The notes under the pieces: generated by a model | Told to the model about the DNA's origin: nothing | Seen by the model: only the letters and a program-made list of their open reading frames with translations | Database searches by the model: none | Translations under genes and position numbers: made by a program | In this document: piece by piece, positions 11,181 to 21,900 of the stretch | How the letters are laid out: every line of letters begins with the position of its first letter | Numbering within the stretch: the first letter of the stretch is position 1 | Origin: Bugulina stolonifera | Taxonomy: Eukaryota; Bryozoa; Gymnolaemata; Cheilostomatida; Bugulidae | Assembly: GCA_935421135.1 (NCBI GenBank) | Contig: OW285189.1 | Coordinates: 13,103,072-13,167,071 of the forward strand | Direction: 5' to 3' | Length of the DNA stretch: 64,000 nucleotides

Positions 11181-12206
11181 ATGGCTACAAGAGGAGATAA
11201 ACATAGTGCAAGGGATGGGTTATCAGTAGAGGATTGGCAGAAGTTTATCAAACGTTTTGAGATACAAATGGCATTTCATGACTTCAAGACAACTGGGGCA
11301 GCGGATGAACCAGCCAAGGTAGCTATAATAGAACACAAGAAGGGCTGTATGCTACTTGATAGATTAGGGGAACAGGGGTTTGAGATATACAATGAATGGA
11401 ATATAGCGGTTAATGAAGTAAGGTACACAGACATCAAACAACGATTTGATGAACACTTTAAGGGGAAGGGGCATGCGGTTAGGAACATGGATAGCTTTTT
11501 CACTTGCAGGCAAAGGGAGGATGAGGATTTCACGGGGTACATCGCTAGGCTTAGTACGATAGCTAAAGGGTGCGAGCTAGGGGCACTAGAAAATAAATTA
11601 ATTCTGCATAGGGCTTTAGCGGGGACTACAAACGACGCAGTTAGGGTACAAGTGTTGAATGAAATGGCAAAAGGGGATGGGGGAATAGACTATGGGGCAA
11701 TGATAAAGCTAGGAAAGGACATTGAAACAGCCATGAAGAATGCGGATTACATGAGGAATCCGGGTACGAGCCAAAATGATCCAAAGGAGGAGTGGGTAGG
11801 CACTCATAGGGAGGGACAAGGGCTTAGGCGCAGAGAGGACGAGAGACCCCAAGCAGGCTCTCCACCCAGACCACAAAGACAACCCTTTAGGAGGGTTAGC
11901 CCAAAAAGGAGTCCGGACATGACATGCTACAATTGTGGGAAGCTAGGGCACTTCACTAGGGAATGTAGAAAAAAGGGGAACGACGCCTGTTTCAAATGTG
12001 GGGGTAGAGGACATTACGCTAGAGAATGCAGGGAGTCTCAGAGAACTAAACAGGGGCAGGATAAAACAAAGTATATGGGGTCTCCAGGAAGGGAGTTAAG
12101 ATGCTACAAGTGTGAGGGCAAATGGCACATGTCACGGGAATGTCCTTCAAAAATCCCTAGGGCTAGGGAAGTAAGGGAAGAGGACAGTGATTCAGAATCG
12201 GTATGA
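11181..12206 (+). CDS. gag: Gag polyprotein with three CCHC zinc knuckles
   Basis: 341 residues. The N-terminal two thirds (WQKFIKRFEIQM, then YNEWNIAVNEVRY, then a gag-like FTGYIARLSTIAKGCE) resemble the capsid region of metazoan Ty3/gypsy Gag, which builds the particle. A basic, proline-rich linker leads to three nucleocapsid knuckles of the form CX2CX4HX4C, starting at residues 249, 270 and 308 (CYNCGKLGHF, CFKCGGRGHY, CYKCEGKWHM), which bind the element RNA. Three knuckles are more than the usual one or two. The frame ends with an acidic tail and a UGA at 12204-12206. The next codons continue in the same frame into pol. The ATG at 11181 is the start that precedes the first capsid-like residues. 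Confidence 0.93.
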   Translation: MATRGDKHSARDGLSVEDWQKFIKRFEIQMAFHDFKTTGAADEPAKVAIIEHKKGCMLLDRLGEQGFEIYNEWNIAVNEVRYTDIKQRFDEHFKGKGHAVRNMDSFFTCRQREDEDFTGYIARLSTIAKGCELGALENKLILHRALAGTTNDAVRVQVLNEMAKGDGGIDYGAMIKLGKDIETAMKNADYMRNPGTSQNDPKEEWVGTHREGQGLRRREDERPQAGSPPRPQRQPFRRVSPKRSPDMTCYNCGKLGHFTRECRKKGNDACFKCGGRGHYARECRESQRTKQGQDKTKYMGSPGRELRCYKCEGKWHMSRECPSKIPRAREVREEDSDSESV

Positions 12207-12212
12207 CTATTC
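12204..12212 (+). promoter_or_regulatory. Candidate leaky stop between gag and pol (UGA CUA)
   Basis: The gag stop is UGA followed directly by CUA UUC. Downstream codons stay open in the same frame into protease, and pol has no ATG of its own near its beginning. UGA followed by CUA is a known readthrough context, used for example by alphavirus polyproteins and some animal mRNAs. Readthrough would give a low ratio of Gag-Pol to Gag. This is inferred from context only. Confidence 0.65.
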
Positions 12213-14522
12213 GTGGGAAAATGTGGGACTGATATTAAGGACGATGATGAATTCGAACATGATTTACAGGTAAATGAAAAAATAATAAGGTTTTTGGATG
12301 ACACAGGTGCTGACATATCTGTACTAACAGTAGGGTCAGCGAAAAGTTTAGGGTTGAGACTAGAGAATTCAAAGAAGAAGGTGAGGGGAGCAGGAAATAA
12401 TAAGCTGAAGGTAGTAGGAGAGGTAGAAGTAGAATTGAGGAATGGGAGTAAGGCAGTTAAAACAAAAGTTTTTGTTATTGAAGGGGCTACCAGGAATCTA
12501 GTTGGTAGGAAGGAAATTAGGAAGTTGAATTTGCTGGCAGAAGTGAATAGGATCACACAGAGGGATGTAGAGAAAGGATTTCCATCACTTTTTAAGGGCT
12601 TGGGTAAGATGCCGGTAAAATATAAAATTGATTTGAAGGAAGGGGCAAGGCCGTTTCGTTTGGATGTCCCTCGCAAGGTGGCAGCGGGACTAGAGGAACA
12701 GGTTAAGGCGGAACTAGATAGAATGGTAAGGGAGGGAGTTATTACTCAAGTAGACAGGCCAACAGACTGGTGTGCAGGGCTAGTTTGTGCTCCAAAGAAA
12801 AATGGGAAGGTTAGGTTGTGTGTGGACCTGTCACAGCTAAATAAACATGTGAGAAGAGACGTGTTCCCGTTGCCCAACACAGATGTGACATTAGCAAAAC
12901 TAGCCAAATCAAGGGTTTTCAGTAAAATGGATGCCAATTCAGGGTTTTGGCAAACGGAATTGGAGGAGAAATCGAGGGAATTTACAACATTCATAACACC
13001 CTTTGGAAGATATTACTTTAATAGGCTGCCGTTTGGGATATCGTCGGCACCAGCGTTTTACCAGCGACAGGTATTGAGGGTATTGGAGGGGTTGCAAGGT
13101 GTGATATGTCAAATGGATGACATTTTGGTTCATGGTAAGGATGCTAGGGAACACGATGAAAGGCTTAGGGCAGTACTGAGTAGGCTAAGAGAGGCGGGAA
13201 AAACACTTAATAAGGAAAAATGTGAGTTTGGGGTGGAGAAAGTGAAATTTCTGGGACACATAATAGATGGGATGGGAATACATGCAGACCCAGAAAAAGT
13301 AGAGGCTATACACCGGCTACCACAGCCGAAAAATGTCAAAGAGGTGAAAAGCTTTCTGGGGATGGTAGGATACTTGGGGAGATTCAGTGATAGGCTGTCA
13401 GAATTATTGAAACCACTGAGGGAGTTGTTGAAAAAGAGAAATAGCTTTGTGTGGGGAGAGGCACAACAGAAAGCTTTCCAGGGAATTAAGGAACATGTGG
13501 CAGAGGCTCCAGTATTAGCAAAATTTGACCTAAACAAAAAAACAAAAGTAACAGCTGACACCAGCTCATTTGGGTTAGGGGGAGCATTACTGCAGTGGGA
13601 AGATGGTTCATGGAAACCAATAGCATACGCATCAAGGGCGATGTCAGATACAGAGGGTAGGTATGCTCAGATCGAGAAAGAGGCATTAGCATTGGTGTGG
13701 GCTTGTGAAAAGTTTGAATACTATTTGGTGGGTAGGGAATTTCTACTTGAAACAGATAACAGGTTATTGGTAGAATTACTAGGGGAAGCTGATCTAGCGC
13801 AGCTGCCATTGCGGGTTCAACGGTTCAAACTAAGGATGATGAGGTTCCGATATAGGGTGATACACACACCGGGTAGTGAAATGTACATAGCCGACCGCTT
13901 ATCTAGAAAACCGGTAAGGGGGTTTTCTGAACGGGACAGAAAACTAGAACTCCGAACCACGGCTCACATTAGGTATTTAGTGGAGGGTACTGCTTTACTA
14001 GGTAAGGAACTAGAGGACTTGAGGGTTGAGACACAAAGGGACCAAACATTGCAAGAGGTAATGAAGTACATGGGAGAGGGGTGGCCTAAGAGTCACAATA
14101 TGAGGGGGGAAGTAAAACAGTTTTTCTTGGTTCGTGAAGCCCTATCACAGTACAACGGGTTAATATTAAAAGGTGATCAGATAGTCATACCCAGGGGAGT
14201 GAGGAGTAAAACCTTAGATAAGATACATGAGGGTCACCAAGGGGAGGAAAAGTGCAAGAGGAGGGCCTCAGAGTCAGTGTGGTGGCCAGGGATATTACCA
14301 GAGATAAGGGAGAAAGTGAAAAAATGTGAAATATGTGCAAAGAATAGGAAGTTGGTTAACCAACCGCTAAGGGTATCAGGATTACCAGGGGGACCATGGG
14401 AGGAATTGGGAGCAGACCTGTTTCAGTTTGAAGGGGTAAACTTTATTGTGGTAGTCGATTATTATTCCAGATGGATTGAGGTAATGGGAATAGGGGGGGC
14501 AAACTGCGGGAGAGGTAGTTGA
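12207..14522 (+). CDS. pol: Pol, first part: protease, reverse transcriptase, RNase H, integrase N-terminus
   Basis: In frame with gag after its UGA. The aspartic protease site reads FLDDTGADISVL with DTG at 12300-12308. The reverse transcriptase has the LCVDLSQLN block, FSKMDANSGFWQ with the first catalytic Asp, LPFGISSAPAFYQR, and the active site QMDD (near 13110) where many relatives have YxDD. RNase H follows (TADTSSFGLGGALLQ, KEALALVWACEKF, ETDNRLL, ADRLSR). The integrase zinc domain shows HEGH then CEIC, followed by the first catalytic Asp in LGADLF. The frame runs to a stop at 14520-14522 because of a one-base change in a run of seven G at 14493-14499; integrase coding continues in the next frame. 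No ATG near the beginning fits an independent start. Confidence 0.93.
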   Translation, partial: LFVGKCGTDIKDDDEFEHDLQVNEKIIRFLDDTGADISVLTVGSAKSLGLRLENSKKKVRGAGNNKLKVVGEVEVELRNGSKAVKTKVFVIEGATRNLVGRKEIRKLNLLAEVNRITQRDVEKGFPSLFKGLGKMPVKYKIDLKEGARPFRLDVPRKVAAGLEEQVKAELDRMVREGVITQVDRPTDWCAGLVCAPKKNGKVRLCVDLSQLNKHVRRDVFPLPNTDVTLAKLAKSRVFSKMDANSGFWQTELEEKSREFTTFITPFGRYYFNRLPFGISSAPAFYQRQVLRVLEGLQGVICQMDDILVHGKDAREHDERLRAVLSRLREAGKTLNKEKCEFGVEKVKFLGHIIDGMGIHADPEKVEAIHRLPQPKNVKEVKSFLGMVGYLGRFSDRLSELLKPLRELLKKRNSFVWGEAQQKAFQGIKEHVAEAPVLAKFDLNKKTKVTADTSSFGLGGALLQWEDGSWKPIAYASRAMSDTEGRYAQIEKEALALVWACEKFEYYLVGREFLLETDNRLLVELLGEADLAQLPLRVQRFKLRMMRFRYRVIHTPGSEMYIADRLSRKPVRGFSERDRKLELRTTAHIRYLVEGTALLGKELEDLRVETQRDQTLQEVMKYMGEGWPKSHNMRGEVKQFFLVREALSQYNGLILKGDQIVIPRGVRSKTLDKIHEGHQGEEKCKRRASESVWWPGILPEIREKVKKCEICAKNRKLVNQPLRVSGLPGGPWEELGADLFQFEGVNFIVVVDYYSRWIEVMGIGGANCGRGS

Positions 14523-15363
14523 AAAGTTAAAGATAATGTTTGCTAGTTTTGGGCATCCAATACGGTTAAGGACAGACAATGGCCCCTGTTTTAGCTCTAG
14601 GGAGTTTAGGGGTTATACAGAGCAAGTGGGAATTGCGCATGAAACCAGTAGTCCACTATATCCGCAGAGCAATGGGGCAGCGGAAAGGGCGGTGCAAACT
14701 GTTAAGGGGCTGTGGAGAAAAAACCAGGACAGGGTAGGAGCATTGGCTGTGTATAGGGACACACCGTTGGAGTCGGGTTATAGCCCAGCCCAACTGCTGT
14801 TTGGAAGGTCGATAAGGGTGGGTCTGTCAAGGATAGCCCAGAGGGAAGTCGACCATGAGAAGTTTAGAGCTAAAGATAAGGGACTGAAACTGAGGATGGA
14901 GGCAAATTATAATGATAGGAAGAGGGTAAGAAACTTGGGTGATTTGGCAGTAGGTGATAAAGTCTGGGTAAAAACTTCTAATCAGGATTATGGACGGGAG
15001 GCTAGGGTAATTGGCAGGGCCGAGGAACCGGACAGTTATTTAGTGCGAGTAGATGGAGCAGTTGTTAGGAGAAATAGAAAACACTTAGTACTAATGCCAG
15101 TAAGTGACAGTGAGACAGAAGGTGGCTCTGAAACAGAAAGTGATTTAGAAGTAGAGGAAAACCAGGAAGGGGAAGAAGTGAATATAGAACCAGAGCAGGG
15201 TGTTAGGATCAGGGGTAAGTCCATAGCAGAACGACATGAAGTTGCTCAAGGGACAGACAGACAAAATGAACCAAGGGAGCAGAGACCGGCCGGAGTAGTG
15301 ACAAGATCAGGGAGGGTGAGTAGGCCCAACCCTAAGTACAGTGACTGCATAGTATATAAATGA
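14500..15363 (+). pseudogene. pol: Pol, second part: integrase core and C-terminus, frame-shifted from the first part
   Basis: After the G run the integrase continues in a different frame. The second catalytic Asp lies in RTDNGPCF and the Glu in SNGAAERAV, completing the DDE triad with the Asp of the preceding part. Downstream, LAVGDKVWVK and YLVRVDGAVVRRNRKHLV form the GPY/F-like module near the integrase C-terminus, followed by an acidic, Glu-rich tail ending at the stop at 15361-15363. No chromodomain was recognised. The shift may be a real disabling mutation or a homopolymer sequencing error. Both parts otherwise look intact, which favours a very recent change. Confidence 0.85.
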
Positions 15364-15476
15364 AATCAAAGTGGGTATGGGGCTAAGGAAAGAAGAATAA
15401 AGGGGCCGGGGTAAGCAAAGGTAGTTACCGGAATGCAAAATATACATAAACACTAGGTAACTCGCCGCAACAATAG

Positions 15477-15499
15477 AAAAGGGGAAAAAGAAAGGAGAA
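15477..15499 (+). promoter_or_regulatory. Polypurine tract
   Basis: A 23-base run of only A and G (AAAAGGGGAAAAAGAAAGG then AGAA) ends exactly at the first base of the 3' LTR, as expected for the plus-strand primer of an LTR retrotransposon. Confidence 0.88.
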
Positions 15500-15703
15500 T
15501 GTATTGGGAGCTAGGTAAGAGGGCTAAGGCAAAGGAGATAGGTAAGATTATAAGGATAGCTTGAAGATAGCTGAGATATAGCTGGAGACTTAAGGAGAAG
15601 GGGACACTTTGACTTTATGGTTGAGAGTGAATGAGAGAGGTAGAGGAGGCAGACTAACAGTGCAGGCGAAGGATATATTAAACTTGTGAGTACAGACATT
15701 ACA
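15500..15703 (+). repeat. 3' LTR
   Basis: 204 bp, same ends as the 5' LTR. It differs by two transitions and a 6 bp insertion that makes ACTTTGACTTT where the 5' copy has ACTTT, probably a short tandem duplication. Confidence 0.95.
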
Positions 15704-15708
15704 GAGAT

Positions 15709-15961
15709 ATAATATATTGTTTCAGTTAGTATTAGTAACTGCAGGATAACAATTGCACCCTTATTTATTAATATAAAAAATAAATGATCAACGCCAACAT
15801 TTCTATTGTCGATCATGATTATAAAATTGATGTTATCAATAGGTCTCTAATGCCGCAAATTAGATTTATCAAGAGCAGGTAAAAAACATAGCAATTTCAA
15901 ATAAATCTTCCGCGATATTTAATTGTAGGTGTTGCGTAACTGTCGGACTATTAGAATAAAT
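15709..15961. other. Upstream region of MRPS28
   Basis: The LTR retrotransposon ends only about 250 bp before the MRPS28 start codon, so the promoter must be short or lie within this interval. No TATA box or conserved element is evident. Confidence 0.4.
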
Positions 15962-18900
15962 ATGGCCGCGCTCACAACGAAGTGTTCTAAATTTGTAAGA
16001 TCCTTTATTTTTCATAAGATCCCTTTGCACTGCCGGTTTTTGGCACCTAAATCAGTTGACACTCAATTGAGTACATTTAGCACAAAATCAGAAGATGCTA
16101 ACGTCTCCCAGCAATTTCAAGGGTTTTTGAAAGCTCAGGAAAGGCTTGAGCACATAATCCTAAATGATATCCCGAATGAGCCTACAGACTCAGAGAAGCA
16201 AAAGGTGAACAACAATGTCAATATTCGTATTGGCTATAACTGTGGATGAGTATCTTTTAGGAAATAGTGAACAAGCCCCTTTAGCTTGGCTTATGATAAA
16301 AATAAATATCTAGCTTTCATTACAAAGATAAAGATAGTCACAGTGCTCACTGTCCCATATGAGGCACGCTCCTTCCACTCCCTAGGTGGTCTAGTGTGAC
16401 AATGAACTCCATGTAAGTCCATGTAGGATTTTTATTTTTGGGCCCATCTATTATTATCAACAAAGCAAGAACAAATCTGTTTTACATTAGCACTACACAA
16501 TAGCTCTGCAGTGACAGTCTTATTTTATTAGTACAGTTGTTCCATGGGCAATCTAAAGTGCCGAGTTGTAGTGCAAGCAAAGACGTGATTGGTTTAGAAT
16601 GAGAATGGCATCACTGAGTGATGCCATTCCCATTCTGTGCAGTGCTGCTAACATAAATTGCTGTTTACAAAGTGTTTATCATGATGGTATTGTAATGTTC
16701 GCTTGCGGGTAGCACACATACCGACACACCACATGCCCTGAAAAACCAATCAACGAAGCCTTAAGGCTAACCTTATAGATGTCAGGGTGGCGCAGTTGGT
16801 GGCATACATACACACAAACCGAGAGGTTGTGAGTTCAAACCCCCAGCTGTGTCATTTCTGGTAAAGGCCTTCAGCAAGCCTTTCACCCTAGCTGCGTCTG
16901 TTCGGATCAGGGCGTATAAAAAATACAGGAGGCCCCGTGTAGTGTCTACATCAAAAACACACACGTTAAAGATCCACCTCTGCCCTGATTCGCAAAGAGA
17001 AGCCAGATTCTGGCGGGGTATGTGACCACATTGGGGTGGCAGGTTGATGTAGTAGTCACTGACCATGCACTCCTGTTGTGGAAGGTGAGCTCTTCCACTC
17101 AGAGCCCAGCTCCTGTCGCTCATACAAGTTTCGAACTTCTGAGGTCCGTTAAATAGGATGGCCAAGTGGCTCGACAGTAACAAAATACAAAATACAAATA
17201 CAACCTGACCAATACTAAGTTGTCATTAGAGATATTAGGATCCAACATATACAATTTACCAAGAGGTTCAACGCACTCATATCATGTAGTTTATTGTGCA
17301 TGCATGGGGACCGACTCTTATTAAGTAACACTTAAATATACACATGAGCTCTCGGCTTTCGACATATGTAGAATGCAGTGAGGTATGTACAGCACACCAC
17401 ATGCGGTTTAGTCAATTCAATTATGCAATAGGGAGAGATATTAACCATGCAGCTGATTATGGTATCATAATAATATTTTAAAATAGATTTGAATGCATTT
17501 GATGGATCATAGTATTTAATCATGTGATCGATTGCTATCGGTTAACTAAACATACTTCCAAGCATTTTGCATGGTTAATCATTGATATATAAATTTTTAA
17601 AAAATTATTTACTTTTGAGATTGAATAGTTCAGCTACAAGTAGACTTCATGCTAATTGAATTGCATTGAATTATAGCATAATGCTTCAATAATAAGCCTG
17701 CAAAAGTGAACTATTTGACTCTTGTTATAATATCAATAAAGACTTTATCTCCCAAAAGCTATCTCCACCTAGATCGCAATGAAAATCAATAGTGTTGCAA
17801 AGTTGGAAATTCCAACAGAAGTAGAATTTCCAGTAGAAAAGCTGAACAGTTTGCGCAATCAGTCGTTAACGATGGAGTGGGTGTGCCCATTTTTTTGTGA
17901 AAATAAGTCTTGTATAACTTTAGTAAAACTTGTATCAAAGAGTTTACAAATGTTAAAGAATTAAGAGTTGCCCCACCGTGTAAAACTGGCATGCAGTTAC
18001 AAAATAGTGTTCAAGTCTAAAAACTGGTACAGAATAATTTTAATAAATATATTGAAGAAACCATATTTCATTATTGCTTGAGCTAGAAAACGTACTGCTG
18101 CACTTTATGTTTGAGTCGCATACAATCAACACAACATAGAGTAAGAGAGATTAATCCTCTAATGACTACTTTTCCTTCGTGGAAATTATGTTATAGTAAA
18201 GCACTCGTTTATTTGGAGTACTTTTTCTGGCAATACGGTCTATTTCCACAACTGCACTTAGGCCCTATGTGACTACGCATACTCTCATTCTATTAATTAT
18301 CACCTAATTTGTCTAGCTTTCAATAACTAAAAACATTTGTAACTATGGCTCAGCCCATGCTTTACAAAAAAAAATGATATAGAGTAGTATTGGCAGTTCA
18401 AACCAAATCTGAATTCTGCTCAATACTAAATTTTATATGGTTAAATGGAGAATATAATGAGAAATTCTATACGGTTTTTATCGCTTCTGTCCTTATTACG
18501 CTCGTGTTTGGGGTGCCTGAATGATTGACTCATTCTGTTGTCTGTAGCCTATTCTTTAATATTGTGATACCACGATTAGGATCCAATATTTAACTTTGAG
18601 AATCAACCAGAAGTCTGTGAAAACCTCATCATGCAGAATTTGGTGAAATTAAACATTAGATGGTTTCATGCATTTTTATATGGTGGTTCAAGGATTAGAT
18701 AGGCTCTGAGCATCCAACTTTTCCACTGTTGTCTACTTGATGACAATAATAGTAGCCTATGTCAGAACTCAATTTTATAAGTTTCACTGACTAAGATTTC
18801 TTTATCAAGCTTCGTTTTATAGTTTTTGACGACTTCATTAAAATGGAAAAAATAATGGAACATGCAAAATGTTGACTGAATGAATTAAATCAACTGGTGT

Positions 18901-21900
18901 CAGATCTGGTATCCAAAATTTAAACAAATCAACCATTACCACCTTTTGTAGAATTCACTTGAGTAGCTTTACGGGATGAATAGCACGAATTGCATAAACA
19001 AGTTTTGGTAGGTTTTGTTGTGACATTCAAATTGCCTTAAGATGGCAACACTCATTCTTTAACTTACTAAATTTACTGTGTAACCAAAACCACACAGTTT
19101 CTGTCAAAAATCCAGGTTACTAGCTTAAATCATTACTAATGGAAGCTTTTACCATTTTTATCTAGTGCACCCTATAGTTACAAAGTGTAAATTGACTTAA
19201 ATATGTGAGTGGTGAAGGGACGGAAATAAGCAAGAGCGACCATGCGAAGTGTTTTAAATCCTAGCTAGGCCCAAAATCTCCAAACCCGCCATTAGGCAAT
19301 CTGTCACATGTTTTCAGCACATAGGCCTACAAATAAAATCGTTCTCTGTACTTCGTTTTTCTGTGTGCATTGTTTAAGTGTGTGTATCGGATATACCAAT
19401 GTGGAGAGGGATGCAAATAGTTCCACATATTTTTACAATCTTCCTTGTATCGGGTGCCTAGTATTAAAAAATCATACCAGATTGTGTATAAAACTAAAAA
19501 AATTGGGAGTAACTCATAGGCTTAAGCTGCAATGTAGTTTTAGGTACCAGCCTAGCGATTCCCATTTTGTTTGACGAATTAGGTATTGTTTTTTTGTGCT
19601 AATGTACTTCTTGGATACGCAAAACGTAAAAGTGTGCGTCTTGCAAGGTCAAATTCTATGCGCATTGGACAGAATATGTATTGTATCAGTTTTGTTGCAT
19701 TGGATTATTAACGTGGCAACCTGAGGTTTTTGTGCCAAGTAGGTAGTCATTATAATTTGTACTTTCTCTGCTCATGTGACCCTGTGACGTAGCATTGAAG
19801 GATGTTCACTTTTTCACTAAGTCTCCTTTGGCAATGCGCACATGTCATCCCATTCTAGTTATTAAACATGGACAATGGTTTTGCAACTCCCAATAGCCAA
19901 TGCTAGAAAGATCCATTCATGTCCATTATCTGATGATTATTTTGACAAGGATAGCTGGAAGTAATTTTAGTATTATATATAAAAAATAACTTCATTTTTT
20001 GTATTTTATTTAGATTTTTCAAAGTTCAAAGACCTCAATGTTATTCATGAGACGCCTGGTTATTTATGGATTACTCTTAGCCTGTGTTATGACCTTTAGT
20101 AATACCTAAACTGTTATTGTCTTAGCTTGGTCCACCATTCACCTAATGATACAACATTCATGCTGCCCCATGGGTGTACAGTACCAAGTTGATGGGTTTT
20201 GGAAAACAACTGTGTTTATCAATATCTGAAACAGATGATCAATTGAACCCACCTGTGAAGTAAATTGTTTTTCTATTCATATACAGATTTGCATTGCCGG
20301 AAGCACCCAATAATTAGTGAGCAAATTAAAACTTCACACCAATGGCATGTGTGATTGATGAGCCACAACTTGGGTAAACAGTTACACCAGTTACACAAGG
20401 GACTGGTATTCAGCAACCCAACTTATAAATATCTTAAGCAGAAGAATTAACATCAAATACCACTGTCTGCAGTGAGTTCGTGACCAATCAGTGTATCGTG
20501 GATTTGATAAGCTACTTACTTTTTATGCCAGTGTTTTACCACAAACCAGTCGCTGTGGTCACCATTTTGGTACAATAGGTTCAAGTCTGTCAGTACCAGA
20601 TATGACCAGTTTTTCTGTGCCCTCGAGTTCAGTAACTTCTGGTAGATGTAATATACATGCTGTTGGGAAAAAAACCAAGCTATTCTTAATAACTGGCAAT
20701 TGGTATTTAATCCGGATGTACCTCATTTCATTTCTCTGAGGTAATTATTATTGAACTACCAAATTTGATCGTGATCTTGTAGGCCTAGAAAAACAGACTC
20801 TTGCAGCCGCCTATCTGGCACCGAGAAATAAGAGTTTAATTCTTAAAATATTTTACTCTTTCTGTTCTCACCAAGAAAAGCACATTTACAATTTAAAATG
20901 GTTTTGTTAACCTAATTTAGAACCAAATATGGTGTGTCACAGCATAAAGATTGTGATACTCCATAATGTGCATGTTGGCCTGTCAAGTTTTGAATTACAA
21001 TTGATTGAGTAAAGAGTGGTAACAGGTACATTTTTCTTTTCAACTTGTCAATTCATATTCACCAAGAAAGGTTTATCAAGTGAGATATTGTCTGAGTCAT
21101 AGTGCCAATAGGTCATTGACTGTATAAATACGATCCATTACAGCTGGTCAAAAAATTATTTGGTCAACAATTCAGTTATTATTCCTCCCCAGTGGTTTAT
21201 GTTCCAGACAGAGGTAGTCATTGCTCTGATATTTAACCACACCTCTGTTAACCTACCAGTAATGGAAGGGCTATCATGCTTTGACATCAGGTAGCAATTT
21301 CAAGGAAGGAAAGAATCATTTCAAATTGCTGTTTATCTTTTATTGAATAGAAAAGGCAAATAAATTAACAATAATCTCATCAACTTCTCTCTTCTCTTAT
21401 TGTTTTTAGTTTTGCGGTGAGTTTCCTGAAATATCAGTATTTTGTTAGTTGCACCTTACGTTGTATATGCCCTCATTACAACATACACCTAATGCTAACA
21501 TATTTGACATCTCTTAAATTGTTTGATGTTTGACTGGATGGGAGTCATCTACTTTTATGAATAGTTTGATTTTTGTCATTTTTAGGGAGCAAATGAGTCG
21601 TTTAAAGACCTGTTTGAAGCTAGAAAACACAAAAAGTTTGCAGAATTGTACCGTGAAAGTCCGAATGTGCGATTAGGAGACTTTTCTGGTCAACTGGTCA
21701 TCGGGAAGATTGTGACAAGAGTGAATGAGGAAATATACATTGATTATGGGGGAAAGTTCAACTGTATGTGCAAAGTACCACAAAAATTTGAATACAGTGA
21801 TGGAAATAGGTATGTGGATTACATAAGCACAAACCTATCAGAATTGTTTTTGTGCGCTTCATATTGAATTAATATTCAGCCAGTCTTGTGAAACTAAGTT

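Larger units (their letters stand above)
10813..15708 (+). mobile_element. Ty3/gypsy LTR retrotransposon, nearly complete
   Basis: Two LTRs (10818-11015 and 15500-15703) flank gag and pol in the order protease, reverse transcriptase, RNase H, integrase, which defines Ty3/gypsy. GAGAT is duplicated on both sides (10813-10817 and 15704-15708), the 5 bp duplication usual for the group. The LTRs differ by only two substitutions and a 6 bp indel, so the insertion is recent. A primer binding site follows the 5' LTR and a purine tract precedes the 3' LTR. Two features limit it: a UGA between gag and pol, probably meant to be read through, and a one-base frame change in integrase at a run of seven G. 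No envelope gene is present. The base composition of the coding strand (A and G rich) differs from the host flanks. Confidence 0.96.

Noticed and set aside
11276..15224. Several minus-strand open frames over the LTR element
   Set aside because: They are antisense shadows of gag and pol, Ser/Leu/Pro-rich because the sense strand is A/G-rich.
16782..17183. 133-codon minus-strand frame in MRPS28 intron 1
   Set aside because: It lies entirely in the second SINE copy, antisense.
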